64,000 nucleotides of DNA from Sphingopyxis bauzanensis (GTDB taxonomy: Bacteria; Pseudomonadota; Alphaproteobacteria; Sphingomonadales; Sphingomonadaceae), in the NCBI RefSeq assembly GCF_002205675.1, contig NZ_NISK01000001.1:491054-555053 (forward strand). The letters run 5' to 3'. Below are positions 1 to 8,661 of this stretch, one piece after another. The position numbers and the translations under genes are program-made. Position 1 is the first letter of the stretch; every line of letters starts with the position of its first letter. The notes below the pieces were generated by a model. That model saw nothing but the letters and a program-made list of their open reading frames with translations. It did not search any database and was not told the DNA's origin.

Positions 1-597
1 GGGACCGCGGCGGGCTTCATGATGGAAATGCCGCGTTACCAATGGCCGCGGCTGCGCGATGTCGGAATCGCGCTGTGGCAGCGCGCGTGGATCTTCCTGC
101 GCCGCGCCGGGACGATCATCTTCGTCACCACGATCGCGCTGTGGCTGCTCCTCAGCTATCCCAAGGTGCCGACCGACAGCCGCGAAAGCCAGGTCGACTA
201 CAGCGTCGCCGGGCGCATCGCGAGCGGGCTGGAAGTCGTCGTCGCACCGATCGGGTTTAACCATGACATCGCGCTCGCGCTGATCCCCGCGATGGCGGCG
301 CGCGAGGTTGCGGTGTCGGCGCTCGCCACCGCCAATGCGATCGAGGCGGGCGACGATGAGGAAGCGATGGCGCAGTCGCTGAGCGAGCGTTTGCAGGGCC
401 GCTGGAGCATCGCGACCGCGCTCGCCTTCCTCGCCTGGTTCGTATTTGCGCCGCAGTGTATTTCGACGATTGCGATCACCAGGCGCGAGACAAACGGGTG
501 GAAATGGCCGCTGTTCATGGTTGGCTATTTGTTCGCGCTCGCCTATGCCGCTGCTGGCATCACATACTGGACAGCCGTTGCCTTTGGACTAGGCTGA
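1..597 (+). CDS. feoB: Ferrous iron transport protein B, C-terminal part (5' end outside window)
   Basis: The frame is open from base 1 and ends in TGA at 597, giving the last 198 residues of a much longer protein. The segment has the FeoB C-terminal permease pattern: an amphipathic stretch, a membrane helix near residues 38-55, the conserved [14 protein letters not shown] segment (gate-like motif), then helices around [11 protein letters not shown] and [15 protein letters not shown]. FeoB is the inner-membrane Fe(II) transporter with an N-terminal G domain, which would lie upstream of this window. The gap to ssb is 31 nt. The family assignment rests on the C-terminal third only but the motifs are distinctive. 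Confidence 0.9.
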   Translation, partial: GTAAGFMMEMPRYQWPRLRDVGIALWQRAWIFLRRAGTIIFVTTIALWLLLSYPKVPTDSRESQVDYSVAGRIASGLEVVVAPIGFNHDIALALIPAMAAREVAVSALATANAIEAGDDEEAMAQSLSERLQGRWSIATALAFLAWFVFAPQCISTIAITRRETNGWKWPLFMVGYLFALAYAAAGITYWTAVAFGLG

Positions 598-628
598 TCC
601 TTCCAACTTTCTAGCGGAGCGGAGCGGC

Positions 629-1177
629 ATGGCTGGCAGCGTCAACAAGGTAATTTTGATCGGCAATCTCGGCGCCGATCCTGAAATCAAGTCGTTCCAG
701 AATGGCGGCAAGATCGCCAACATCCGCATCGCGACCAGCGAACAGTGGAAGGACCGCATGACCGGCGAGCGCAAGGAGCGCACCGAATGGCATAATGTCG
801 TGATCAACGGCGAAGGGCTGGTCGGCGTGGTCGAGCGCTATCTGAAAAAGGGCTCGAAGGTCTATATCGAAGGCTCGCTGCGCACCCGCAAATGGCAGGA
901 CCGCGATGGCAACGACAAATATACCACCGAAGTGGTGATTGCTGGCATGGGCGGCACGCTGACCATGCTCGACGGCGCGCCCGGCGGCGGCAGCGGCGGT
1001 TCGCGCAGCGGTGGTGGCGAGGATAGCTGGGGCAGCGGCGGCGGGTCGAGCGGTGGCTCGGGCGGCGGCTGGAACCAGGGCGGCGGCTCGGGCGGATCGT
1101 CCGGTGGCGGCAGCGGCGGCAGCGGCGGCGGACGCCCGCCGTTCGACGACGACCTGGACGACGACGTCCCGTTCTGA
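629..1177 (+). CDS. ssb: Single-stranded DNA-binding protein SSB
   Basis: 182 aa. The OB-fold DNA-binding domain covers residues 1-112 (starts [15 protein letters not shown], includes WHNVV and [11 protein letters not shown]). A Gly/Ser-rich disordered linker runs from about 117 to 168. The acidic tip DDDVPF ends the protein and is the usual docking site for repair and replication partners. A purine-rich GGAGCGGAGCGG lies just upstream of the ATG. Only 15 nt separate it from mmcB, so the two genes are probably co-transcribed. SSB coats single-stranded DNA during replication, repair and recombination. Confidence 0.97.
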   Translation: MAGSVNKVILIGNLGADPEIKSFQNGGKIANIRIATSEQWKDRMTGERKERTEWHNVVINGEGLVGVVERYLKKGSKVYIEGSLRTRKWQDRDGNDKYTTEVVIAGMGGTLTMLDGAPGGGSGGSRSGGGEDSWGSGGGSSGGSGGGWNQGGGSGGSSGGGSGGSGGGRPPFDDDLDDDVPF

Positions 1178-1192
1178 CGATAAACTGACACG

Positions 1193-1663
1193 ATGCTGAG
1201 CGAACAGATCACCGCCGCGGACGTTGCGCGCGGCGTGTGCCGTCTGTTCGCGCAGGCGGGGCTGGTCGCAATCCCTGAAGTGCCTTTGCCCAACGGGCGG
1301 CGCACCGACCTCACGGCCATCGATGCCAAGGGCAATATTACGATCGTCGAGATCAAGGTCAGCCGCGCCGACCTGCACGGCGACGGCAAATGGCCGGACT
1401 ATTGCGACTGGTGCGACAATTTTTACTGGGCGCTTGCATCGGGGCTGGACCCTGCGATCCTCGATACGCCCGACTATCGCCCCGAAACTTCGGGCCTGAT
1501 CATCGCCGACCGCTATGGCGCCGCGCTCGTGCGCGAAGCGGCAAGCTGCAACCTCGCCCCAGCGCGGCGCAAGGCGGAACTGCTGCGCGTCGGCAGGCTC
1601 GCAATGCGGCGGTCGATGGTGGCAACGGACCCCGAATTGGCGGCGGGATGGATGGAAACTTGA
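1193..1663 (+). CDS. mmcB: MmcB family DNA repair protein
   Basis: 156 aa. The sequence fits the MmcB family, named in Caulobacter for a role in mitomycin C resistance. It has a restriction-endonuclease-like core: Asp39 in RRTDLTAID followed by the E-x-K pair Glu53/Lys55 in IVEIKVS, the PD-(D/E)xK pattern. The WPDYCDWCDNFYWA block is typical of the family. It lies 15 nt after ssb, so a repair operon is likely. I see no clear alphaproteobacterial LexA box in the short spacer. It converges on ribE with 30 nt between the stops. The biochemical activity is unproven for the family. Confidence 0.88.
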   Translation: MLSEQITAADVARGVCRLFAQAGLVAIPEVPLPNGRRTDLTAIDAKGNITIVEIKVSRADLHGDGKWPDYCDWCDNFYWALASGLDPAILDTPDYRPETSGLIIADRYGAALVREAASCNLAPARRKAELLRVGRLAMRRSMVATDPELAAGWMET

Positions 1664-1693
1664 CCGTCGCCTCGGCGAAGGCGGGGGGACGGA

Positions 1694-2308
1694 TCAGGAA
1701 CGCGCCTGCATCCGCGCCAGATAGCGCGCGAGGATGTCGATCTCGAGGTTGACCGGGCGCCCCGCCGCCGCTTCGTCGAGCGTCGTCATCGCCTGCGTGT
1801 GCGGGATAAGGTTCAAGGTGAAATGCGCGCAGCCATCGGGTTGGTCGGTCACGTCGTTCACTGTCAGCGACACGCCATCGATGGTGATCGATCCTTTCGG
1901 CGCGATATGCGGCGCCAGCGCGGCGGGCGCCGCGACGGTGACCGTCACGCTGTCGCCCACCGGGACGACCGACACGATGGTCCCTACTGCATCGACATGG
2001 CCGGTAACGATATGCCCGCCCAGTTCATCGCCGACCTTCAATGCGCGTTCGAGGTTCAGGCGGCGACCCGTGTCCCACATCCCTGCTGCGGTGCAGGCCA
2101 GCGTTTCGGCGCTGGCGTCGATCGCGAACCAATGACCATCGGCGTCCTGCCCCTTGTCGACGACGGTCAGGCACGCACCCGAACAGGCGATCGAGGCGCC
2201 CAGGTCAACGGTCGCGGTGTCGTAGCGGGTGGCGATGACTAGCCGCGTATCGCCGCGATCTTCGCGCGAACGAACGGTGCCGATGTCTGTAATGATGCCG
2301 GTGAACAT
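1694..2308 (-). CDS. ribE: Riboflavin synthase, alpha subunit
   Basis: 204 aa, starting at the ATG of MFTGIITDIG, the invariant N-terminus of the family; the open frame extends further upstream but that part is shadow coding of ribD. Two tandem lumazine-binding domains are visible, with the paired motifs SIACSGACLTV (39-49) and SITIDGVSLTV (140-150). The enzyme dismutates two 6,7-dimethyl-8-ribityllumazine molecules into riboflavin. The gene starts 8 nt after the ribD stop, so it is the last gene of the riboflavin operon here. ribBA and ribH are not in the window. Confidence 0.97.
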   Translation of the reverse strand: MFTGIITDIGTVRSREDRGDTRLVIATRYDTATVDLGASIACSGACLTVVDKGQDADGHWFAIDASAETLACTAAGMWDTGRRLNLERALKVGDELGGHIVTGHVDAVGTIVSVVPVGDSVTVTVAAPAALAPHIAPKGSITIDGVSLTVNDVTDQPDGCAHFTLNLIPHTQAMTTLDEAAAGRPVNLEIDILARYLARMQARS

Positions 2309-2316
2309 GGGGCGCG

Positions 2317-3291
2317 TTATCCTTCTCTGATCCGCTCGTAAACGTCGAGCCGGTCGCTGCCAAGCAGGCGGCTGTCGGTCTGGCGCCAGCGGCCATGGGC
2401 GTCGGCCAGATCGGTCAGGCCGATGTCGCCGAGGGCGGACTTGCCGCCGCCGATCAGGATCGGGGCGCGGTAGAGCAAAAGCCGGTCGACGCGATCGGCG
2501 GCGAGGAAGGCCGACGCCGCCCCGGCGCCGCCCTCGACCAGCACCGAATCGACGCCGTCGATCGATTCGGGGGAAGCGACGGCCGTCCATCCGTCAGGTG
2601 CTTTGCCCGAAGTCAGCAGCAGCTTCGTCGGGCTGCGATCTTCCAGTCCCGCCAACCGCACGTCGAGGCTGGGGCTGTCGGCCACCAATGTCCCGCGCCC
2701 CACGAGGATTGCCTGATGGCTCGCGCGTTCCAGATGACCATGCGCACGGGCCCGCTCGCCGGTGATCCAGCGGCTCGATCCGTCGCCCATCGCGATGTAC
2801 CCGTCGAGCGAAGTCGCGAGTTTGAGCGTGACAAACGGCCGTCCAGCGGCCTGCCGCGTCCACCAGGGCGCCATCACGGCGCGCGCTTCGGCCGCGAGCA
2901 CTCCCGTGACGACCTCGATCACCGCCGCCCGCAATCGTGCGATGCCCTGACCATCGGTGCGGCGATCCGGATCCTGCGCGGCGAGGACGACGCGCGAGAC
3001 GCCTGCGGCGATCAGCGTGTCGGTGCAGCAGGGGCCGCGCGGGCTTGGATGGGCGCAAGGTTCCAGTGAAACATAGGCTGTCGCGCCGCTCGCCATCTCG
3101 CCTGCCGCCGCCAGCGCCACCGCCTCGGCATGGGGTCGGCCTCCGGACTGCGTCCAGCCGCGTCCGACGACCCTCCCGCTCTTGACGATCAGGCAACCGA
3201 CATTGGGATTGGGCGCCGCCGTCGGTCGGCCCCGCCGCGACAAGGCGATGGCGACCGCCATCCAGTCGGCATCGGCGGGAGCGCGCTGCAT
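2317..3291 (-). CDS. ribD: Bifunctional pyrimidine deaminase/reductase RibD
   Basis: 324 aa. The N-terminal deaminase has the zinc site HAE (54-56) plus Cys79 and Cys88 in LEPCAHPSPRGPCC. The C-terminal reductase (about 150-324) contains VTLKLATSLDGYIA and the VEGGAGAASAFL loop. It deaminates and then reduces the pyrimidine intermediate in riboflavin synthesis. The start is an ATG four bases from the stop of the upstream membrane protein, and ribE follows within 8 nt. No FMN riboswitch is visible upstream. Confidence 0.96.
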   Translation of the reverse strand: MQRAPADADWMAVAIALSRRGRPTAAPNPNVGCLIVKSGRVVGRGWTQSGGRPHAEAVALAAAGEMASGATAYVSLEPCAHPSPRGPCCTDTLIAAGVSRVVLAAQDPDRRTDGQGIARLRAAVIEVVTGVLAAEARAVMAPWWTRQAAGRPFVTLKLATSLDGYIAMGDGSSRWITGERARAHGHLERASHQAILVGRGTLVADSPSLDVRLAGLEDRSPTKLLLTSGKAPDGWTAVASPESIDGVDSVLVEGGAGAASAFLAADRVDRLLLYRAPILIGGGKSALGDIGLTDLADAHGRWRQTDSRLLGSDRLDVYERIREG

Positions 3292-3295
3292 GCGC

Positions 3296-3763
3296 TCAGT
3301 TGGCGACTTGTGATTGCGGCCCGCGCGCCGCGCGCTCGGCGATGGTCGAGCGCTGGGCGGCCACCGGCTTTTTCTGCCGAGCCGCCGCCGCGGCTTCTTC
3401 GCCCAGCGTTTCGCGAGTCACCTCGTCGGCTTCGGCCGAATCATATTCGACCCCCATCATGTCGGCCAGTCGCTGATATTCGGCACGCTTTTCGGCGTTG
3501 CGACGCGTCGTTTCCTTGGCGCGGGCCACCCATTCGGCGCGAATCTCGTCCGCACTGCGGTCCGCCGCCCAGTTCTCGAAATAGATAATCTTTGTTTCGG
3601 GCTTTTCATAGGGGATGAGCTGCTGGGAAAAGCCATAGAAAATGACGAGCGGCAGGGTGATTGCGACGCCCCAGCTGGCCCAGCGGTGCGGGCGCGGCTG
3701 ACGGATATAGGCCCAGAAATCGGACAGGCCGCCGCCGACATCAACAGTCTTAAAAAGTCCCAT
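3296..3763 (-). CDS. Hypothetical single-pass membrane protein, first gene of the rib operon
   Basis: 155 aa, not recognised with confidence. It has one hydrophobic segment near residues 30-49 (WASWGVAITLPLVIFYGFS), followed by a charged, probably alpha-helical tail rich in Ala, Glu and Arg. The gene lies directly upstream of ribD (4 nt) and must be co-transcribed with ribD-ribE, but nothing in the sequence links it to flavin metabolism. It is probably an inner-membrane protein with a C-terminal cytoplasmic or periplasmic coiled segment. Its promoter would have to lie in the same intergenic region as the opposite-strand RNA candidate. Confidence 0.7.
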   Translation of the reverse strand: MGLFKTVDVGGGLSDFWAYIRQPRPHRWASWGVAITLPLVIFYGFSQQLIPYEKPETKIIYFENWAADRSADEIRAEWVARAKETTRRNAEKRAEYQRLADMMGVEYDSAEADEVTRETLGEEAAAAARQKKPVAAQRSTIAERAARGPQSQVAN

Positions 3764-3864
3764 TGGCCCAATTTAGGCGATGTCGCGGCAATTTGCGAGG
3801 GGGATGGACGATTGCACCGAACGAAGGCAGCACCTGCTAACGATTGCAAAAAATGCAATAGCAG

Positions 3865-3973
3865 ATGCTCATTTCGCAGTTGCACAATTTTTTGTGCGCT
3901 GCAATATGAGCATGCCTTTTAGGCATCCTCTCCCAAAACTTTCATGGGCCACCCTCGGGTGGCCCTTTTTTTT
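3865..3973 (+). ncRNA. Candidate small RNA with long hairpin and intrinsic terminator
   Basis: No protein gene on the plus strand explains the strong terminator at 3946-3973. Upstream of it are a long imperfect hairpin (3865-3913: outer arms ATGCTCAT and ATGAGCAT, about 20 pairs with two mismatches and one bulge), then a small hairpin (3912-3926: ATGCCT/AGGCAT) that shares two bases with the long one, so the two are alternatives at that edge. An unpaired CU-rich stretch CCTCTCCCAAAACTTTC follows, then the terminator. Hairpin - CU-rich single strand - terminator resembles alphaproteobacterial regulatory RNAs that pair with Shine-Dalgarno regions; the resemblance is inference. The 5' end is uncertain: a TTGCAC/TGCTAA promoter near 3813-3840 would give about 125 nt, and TTGCAC at 3880 would give about 60 nt. 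Confidence 0.5.
3946..3973 (+). terminator. Rho-independent terminator of the 3.9-kb RNA candidate
   Basis: A GC-rich 8-9 bp stem (GGGCCACC with GGTGGCCC, 3946-3953 and 3958-3965) with a tiny loop is followed by eight T residues (3966-3973) on the plus strand. No plus-strand protein gene precedes it within the window region 1664-3945, so it must end a non-coding transcript. Confidence 0.85.
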
Positions 3974-4027
3974 CGACCTTTTTGGTTGAGAGAAGCGGAG
4001 GTGAGCAGTTGCCCAGCGATTCGCGAT

Positions 4028-4492
4028 TCACGCTTGCAGCGGCATCCGCTTTTCGAATCGGCGCACTTCGGCGATAAAACTGCCCGGCAACGCCGTCACG
4101 CCGCCGCTATCAAGGTCGATATGCGCATAGCTGATCGCGATGTCGGTCAGCCGCTCGATACCCCGAAAAATCGCGCAATGGACGGTGAAACTCGTCCGCT
4201 CGAAACGGCTCACCCGCGCCGCGATGGTGATCTGCTCGTCCAGTCGCGCCGGGGCATGATATTCGATTTCGCACCGCGTCTCGCGGATGTCCGTACCATA
4301 TTGGTGAAAATAGGGTCCGGGCTGGCCTTCGCCAAGCGCGCGGAAATATTCGGTCACCCCGATATCGGCATAGATCAGATAATTGCCGTTGAAGACGATG
4401 TTCTGCCCGTCGATCTCGTTGAAACGCACCCGTACCGTCTCATGCACGCGAAAATCGTCCAGCGGCACATCCCAGTTGCTGCGGTCCAACAC
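4028..4492 (-). CDS. Acyl-CoA thioesterase, 4HBT/hotdog family
   Basis: 154 aa from the chosen GTG at 4492. The hotdog fold is marked by VRFNEIDGQNIVFNGNYL: Asp28 is at the position of the catalytic Asp of 4-hydroxybenzoyl-CoA thioesterases, with Asn35 and Tyr38 following. A TTG 57 bases further upstream would add 19 residues but would run into the end of the aminopeptidase gene. The GTG lies just 4 nt beyond the aminopeptidase stop, so I prefer it; the TTG one codon later is also possible. The physiological acyl-CoA is unknown. It is translationally close to the upstream peptidase gene. Confidence 0.85.
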   Translation of the reverse strand: MLDRSNWDVPLDDFRVHETVRVRFNEIDGQNIVFNGNYLIYADIGVTEYFRALGEGQPGPYFHQYGTDIRETRCEIEYHAPARLDEQITIAARVSRFERTSFTVHCAIFRGIERLTDIAISYAHIDLDSGGVTALPGSFIAEVRRFEKRMPLQA

Positions 4493-4496
4493 CAGC

Positions 4497-6323
4497 TTAC
4501 GCCGCAAGTGCGGCAGCGGTGCGGTCGAGCGGCGCGCAGGCGGCTGCAAGCCAGCCGCGGTCGTCCGCGCTCATTCCCGGCGCCAGCTTTTCGAACACCT
4601 CGGCATGATAGGCATCAAGCCAGTCGGCCTCGGCGGACGACAGCAACGCGGTTTCGACCAGATTTTGCGCGATCGGGGCAAAGGTGATCGTCTCGAACCC
4701 CAGCATATCCTCTTCGGCGCCGTCGATGCTGAGCGGCACCACGATCACCAGATTTTCGATACGAATGCCGAAGGCGCCGGCCTTGTAATAGCCGGGCTCG
4801 TTCGAGAGGATCATCCCCGCGTGGAGCGGCTCCTCGGTCCCCGCCTGTCCGCCTGCGGGCTTGGCGATGCGCTGCGGTCCTTCGTGAACCGCCAGATATG
4901 TGCCGACACCGTGGCCGGTGCCATGCGCATAATCGACCCCGTCGGCCCACAGGTACTGGCGCGCGAGGATGTCGAGCTGGCTGCCGCGGGTCCCCTTGGG
5001 AAAGCGCGCGGTGGCCAGCGCGATATGACCCTTGAGCACTTGGGTGAAGCGGCGGCGCATTTCGGCAGTCGGCGCGCCGATCGCGATCGTGCGCGTGATG
5101 TCGGTGGTGCCATCGGCGTACTGCCCGCCGGAATCGACCAGGTAAAGTGTCCCCGTCTCGATCGCACGATTCGTGGTCTCATCGACCTTGTAATGCGGCA
5201 ACGCGCCGTTCGGCCCCGCGGCCGAGATCGTGTCGAACGATAGATCGACAAGCCCGCCGCCCTCTTCGCGGAACGCGCGCAGCTTTGCCGCGGCGCCAAG
5301 TTCGTCGAGCCCACCCTGCGGCGCGACATCCTCCATCCATTGCAGGAAGCGCGCCACCGCGACACCATCGCGGACATGCGCGGCGCGGGTGCCGCCCAGC
5401 TCGGTCTCGTTCTTGATCGCCTTGGGCAGCACTGCGGGATCGCGGTGGCGTTCGATTTTCGCCCCGGCCGCTTCCAGCGCGGTGAAAATCGCCGCGACCG
5501 CGCGGTCGGGATCGACCGCGACTTTCTTGTCCTTGAGGTCAGAGAGCGCCGCTTCGAACGCGCCGCGATCATGGATCCGCACGCTGTTGCCCAGATGCGC
5601 GCGCACCGCGTCGGTGACCTTTTCAGGCGCGATGAACAGATCAGCGGTGGCATCCGAATGCAGTAACGCAAAGGCCAGCCCGACCGGGGTGTGGCTGACG
5701 TCGGTGCCGCGAATATTGAAGGTCCAAGCGATCGAATCGAGCGCGGTCATCACCGTGGTGTCGAGACCGTTTACATTCAGCCAGTCGGCGATCACTTCGC
5801 GCTTCTCGACCGCGCTCTGTCCCGCGAGCGCGACGTCGTGGACCGCGACCGGCGCCGCGCTCGGCGCCGGCTGGTCATCCCACGCCGCGTCGAGCGGATT
5901 GATATCGACCGCGACCAGCGTTGCACCCTTGGCGGTCAAAGCGCGGCCGAGCGAACGCGCCCAGTCGATGCCGTGCAGCCAGGGGTCGAAGCCAATCTTC
6001 TGCCCCGCAGCGACATTGGCACCCAGCCATTCGGCAACGCTCGACTGCGGTACCCCGACATAGTCGAACAGCGACCCGTCGACCTGGTCGCGCACCTGCA
6101 CCGTATAGCGCCCGTCGACGAACACCGCGGCCTTGGTCGGCAGCACCGCCGCCGTCCCCGCCGAGCCGCCAAAGCCCGTCAGCCACGCCATGCGCTGCGC
6201 ATAATCGCCGACATATTCGCTCATATGCTCGTCGCTGATCGGCACGACAAAGCCGTCGAGGCCCTGCGCTTTCAATGCGGCGCGGACGCGGGCGAGACGT
6301 TCTGCATGGATGGCGCTGGACAT
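4497..6323 (-). CDS. pepP: Xaa-Pro aminopeptidase (aminopeptidase P, M24B family)
   Basis: 608 aa, the long three-domain form. Two creatinase-like N-terminal domains precede a pita-bread catalytic domain. Metal ligands are visible: Asp near 397 and a second Asp about 11 residues on (LVDSGG...GTTDITRT), the His in HGTGHGVG, and Glu residues in SNEPGYY and RIENLV. It removes the N-terminal residue from peptides with proline in second position; no signal peptide is seen, so it is cytoplasmic. The start ATG lies 68 nt from the divergent oligopeptidase gene, so the two share a promoter region. Confidence 0.94.
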   Translation of the reverse strand: MSSAIHAERLARVRAALKAQGLDGFVVPISDEHMSEYVGDYAQRMAWLTGFGGSAGTAAVLPTKAAVFVDGRYTVQVRDQVDGSLFDYVGVPQSSVAEWLGANVAAGQKIGFDPWLHGIDWARSLGRALTAKGATLVAVDINPLDAAWDDQPAPSAAPVAVHDVALAGQSAVEKREVIADWLNVNGLDTTVMTALDSIAWTFNIRGTDVSHTPVGLAFALLHSDATADLFIAPEKVTDAVRAHLGNSVRIHDRGAFEAALSDLKDKKVAVDPDRAVAAIFTALEAAGAKIERHRDPAVLPKAIKNETELGGTRAAHVRDGVAVARFLQWMEDVAPQGGLDELGAAAKLRAFREEGGGLVDLSFDTISAAGPNGALPHYKVDETTNRAIETGTLYLVDSGGQYADGTTDITRTIAIGAPTAEMRRRFTQVLKGHIALATARFPKGTRGSQLDILARQYLWADGVDYAHGTGHGVGTYLAVHEGPQRIAKPAGGQAGTEEPLHAGMILSNEPGYYKAGAFGIRIENLVIVVPLSIDGAEEDMLGFETITFAPIAQNLVETALLSSAEADWLDAYHAEVFEKLAPGMSADDRGWLAAACAPLDRTAAALAA

Positions 6324-6391
6324 CAGACGTTCCTTGTTTCTACATCGCGGCGATCCCGCCCATATCGGGCGACACCGCGGGGGAATTTTTG

Positions 6392-8554
6392 ATGCGCGCT
6401 ATTTGGATGTTTCTGGCGGTAATTGCCACCCCGCTTGTCGCATCAACGCCCCTGCTCGCCCAACAGAAAGACGCCGCATTGACCAGCCCGACCCCTGCCC
6501 TGCCCGCCGCCCCGGTCGCCGAGAAGCGCCCGCACGAGACGGTTCTGCACGGCAAAACACTCTCAGATCCCTATCACTGGCTGAAAGACGAGAGCTATCC
6601 GGTGATCGATGACCAGGATGTGCTCGACTATGTGAAGGCCGAAAACGCCTATTTCGACGCGGCGATGAAGCCGCACGCGGCGCTCGTCGAAACCCTGTTC
6701 CAGGAAATGAAGGGCCGGATCAAGGAAGCCGATTCGAGCGTGCCGCAGAAGGACGGCGACTGGATCTATTGGGTCGAATATGAAGAGGGCGCCGAATATA
6801 AGAAATGGTACCGCAAGCCCGTCGCGGGTGGTGAAACGGCCCTGATCCTCGACGAAGTCGCGATGGCCAAGGACAAGGAATATTTCCGCCTCTCCGACGT
6901 TGCGGTCAGCCCCAACGGCAAGCTCATGGCCTATGCGGTCGACGACAATGGCTCCGAACGCTTCGAAGTCCGCTTCACCGATCTCACGACCGGCAAGGCG
7001 CTGCCCGACGTCATCCCCGGCACCTTGTCGTCGCTGGTGTGGACCCTGAACAGCGACGCGTTGCTCTATGGTCTCGCCAACGAGAATTGGCGCACCGACA
7101 ATGTCCGCCTGCACAAGCTCGGCACCCCGCTGAGCGAAGACAAATTGCTCTATAAGGAAGCCGACATCGGTTTCGGGGTCGGCATCGGCAAGACCGCGGC
7201 GGACAATTATATCGTCATCGCGACGGGCGATAACGAGACGAGCGAAGTCTATCTCCTCCCCGCCGACAATCCCGAAGCCAAGCCACTGCTCGTGTCCGCG
7301 CGCAAAAAGGGCCGCGAGTACAGCGTCGATGAGCGCGAGGGGACGCTCTACATCCATACCAACGACGAACACGCCAATTTCCGCGTCGCCACCGCGAGCC
7401 TCGCCAAGCCCGGCGAGTGGAAGACGCTGATCCCCGGCTCGGACGCGACCTACATCACCGGACTCGCGATCTTTCGCGACTATTTCGTCGTCGAAGCGCG
7501 CGAGCAGGGCGTCGATCAGGTCGATATCCGTCGTTACGACGCCCCGCTGACCCCCGGCCGCATCCAATTCCCCGAGACGACCTATGTCGCGGGGCTGGGC
7601 GACAATCCCGAATATCATCAGGACAAGCTGCGCCTCGACTATGAATCGATGGTCACCCCCGACACGGTGTTCGATTTCGATGTCGCTGGCAAAAAGCTTG
7701 AAACGCTGAAGGTGCAAGAGATACCGTCCGGTTACACCAAGGACGAATATGTAACCGAATTGGTAAATATGCCCGCGCGCGACGGTACGCCAGTGCCGGT
7801 GTCGCTGGTGTACAAGAAAGGTACCCCGCGCGACGGCAGCGCGCCGATGCACCTCTATGTCTATGGCTCCTACGGCTACCGCGTCCCGCCGGGTTTCTCG
7901 ACCACCCGGCTCAGCCTGGTCGATCGCGGCATGATCTATGCGATCGCGCATGTCCGCGGCGGCGACGATCTCGGCCGCGCCTGGTATCTCGCGGGCAAGA
8001 CGACCGCGCGCAAAAATACCTTCAATGATTTCATCGACGCCGCCAAAGGCCTGATCGCGGCGAAATACACCAGCGCCGGCAAGATTTCGATCGAGGGCCG
8101 CTCTGCGGGCGGGCAGGTGATGGGGGTCGTCTACAACGAGGCGCCCGAATTATGGGGCGCGGTGCTCGCGGGGGTACCTTTCGTTGATGTCATCAACACG
8201 ATGGTCGACGAAACGCTGCCGCTGACCCCCGGCGAATGGCCCGAATGGGGCAATCCGATCACCGACAAGGCGGCGTTCGACTTCATGTTGAGCTACAGCC
8301 CCTATGACAATGTGACCGCCAAAGCCTATCCGCCGATGCTGGTGTCGGCGGGGCTCAACGACCCGCGCGTGACCTATTGGGAACCTGCCAAATGGGTCGC
8401 CAAGCTCCGCGCGACGCGCACCAACGATGCCCAACTGCTGCTGCGCACCAACATGGGCGCGGGTCATGCGGGCAAGTCGGGCCGCTGGGGCGCGCTGCGC
8501 GAAGATGCCGAGGAATTTGCTTTTGTGCTGACGCAGCTCGGCGTGGAGAAATAA
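6392..8554 (+). CDS. ptrB: Exported S9 family peptidase, oligopeptidase B type
   Basis: 720 aa. The start is the ATG of MRAIWMFLAVIATPL, giving a signal peptide (hydrophobic core 4-18, likely cleavage after LLAQQ region). A seven-bladed propeller is followed by an alpha/beta-hydrolase domain with the triad Ser571 (GRSAGG), Asp657 (LNDPRV) and His692 (AGHAGK). The block FVDVINTMVDETLPL and the sequence GEWPEWGNP are hallmarks of oligopeptidase B, which cleaves after Lys/Arg in short peptides. Escherichia coli PtrB lacks a signal peptide, so a periplasmic location here is a difference. Divergent from pepP. Confidence 0.92.
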   Translation: MRAIWMFLAVIATPLVASTPLLAQQKDAALTSPTPALPAAPVAEKRPHETVLHGKTLSDPYHWLKDESYPVIDDQDVLDYVKAENAYFDAAMKPHAALVETLFQEMKGRIKEADSSVPQKDGDWIYWVEYEEGAEYKKWYRKPVAGGETALILDEVAMAKDKEYFRLSDVAVSPNGKLMAYAVDDNGSERFEVRFTDLTTGKALPDVIPGTLSSLVWTLNSDALLYGLANENWRTDNVRLHKLGTPLSEDKLLYKEADIGFGVGIGKTAADNYIVIATGDNETSEVYLLPADNPEAKPLLVSARKKGREYSVDEREGTLYIHTNDEHANFRVATASLAKPGEWKTLIPGSDATYITGLAIFRDYFVVEAREQGVDQVDIRRYDAPLTPGRIQFPETTYVAGLGDNPEYHQDKLRLDYESMVTPDTVFDFDVAGKKLETLKVQEIPSGYTKDEYVTELVNMPARDGTPVPVSLVYKKGTPRDGSAPMHLYVYGSYGYRVPPGFSTTRLSLVDRGMIYAIAHVRGGDDLGRAWYLAGKTTARKNTFNDFIDAAKGLIAAKYTSAGKISIEGRSAGGQVMGVVYNEAPELWGAVLAGVPFVDVINTMVDETLPLTPGEWPEWGNPITDKAAFDFMLSYSPYDNVTAKAYPPMLVSAGLNDPRVTYWEPAKWVAKLRATRTNDAQLLLRTNMGAGHAGKSGRWGALREDAEEFAFVLTQLGVEK

Positions 8555-8661
8555 TGTACCGGTACCGATAGCGCGCCGGTTGCGACAGGCGCGCGACATT
8601 TCGGTACAGGGGTGCGACAATTGGCAATCATTCCCTCCCCAGCACAGAGGGAGAGGATTTG

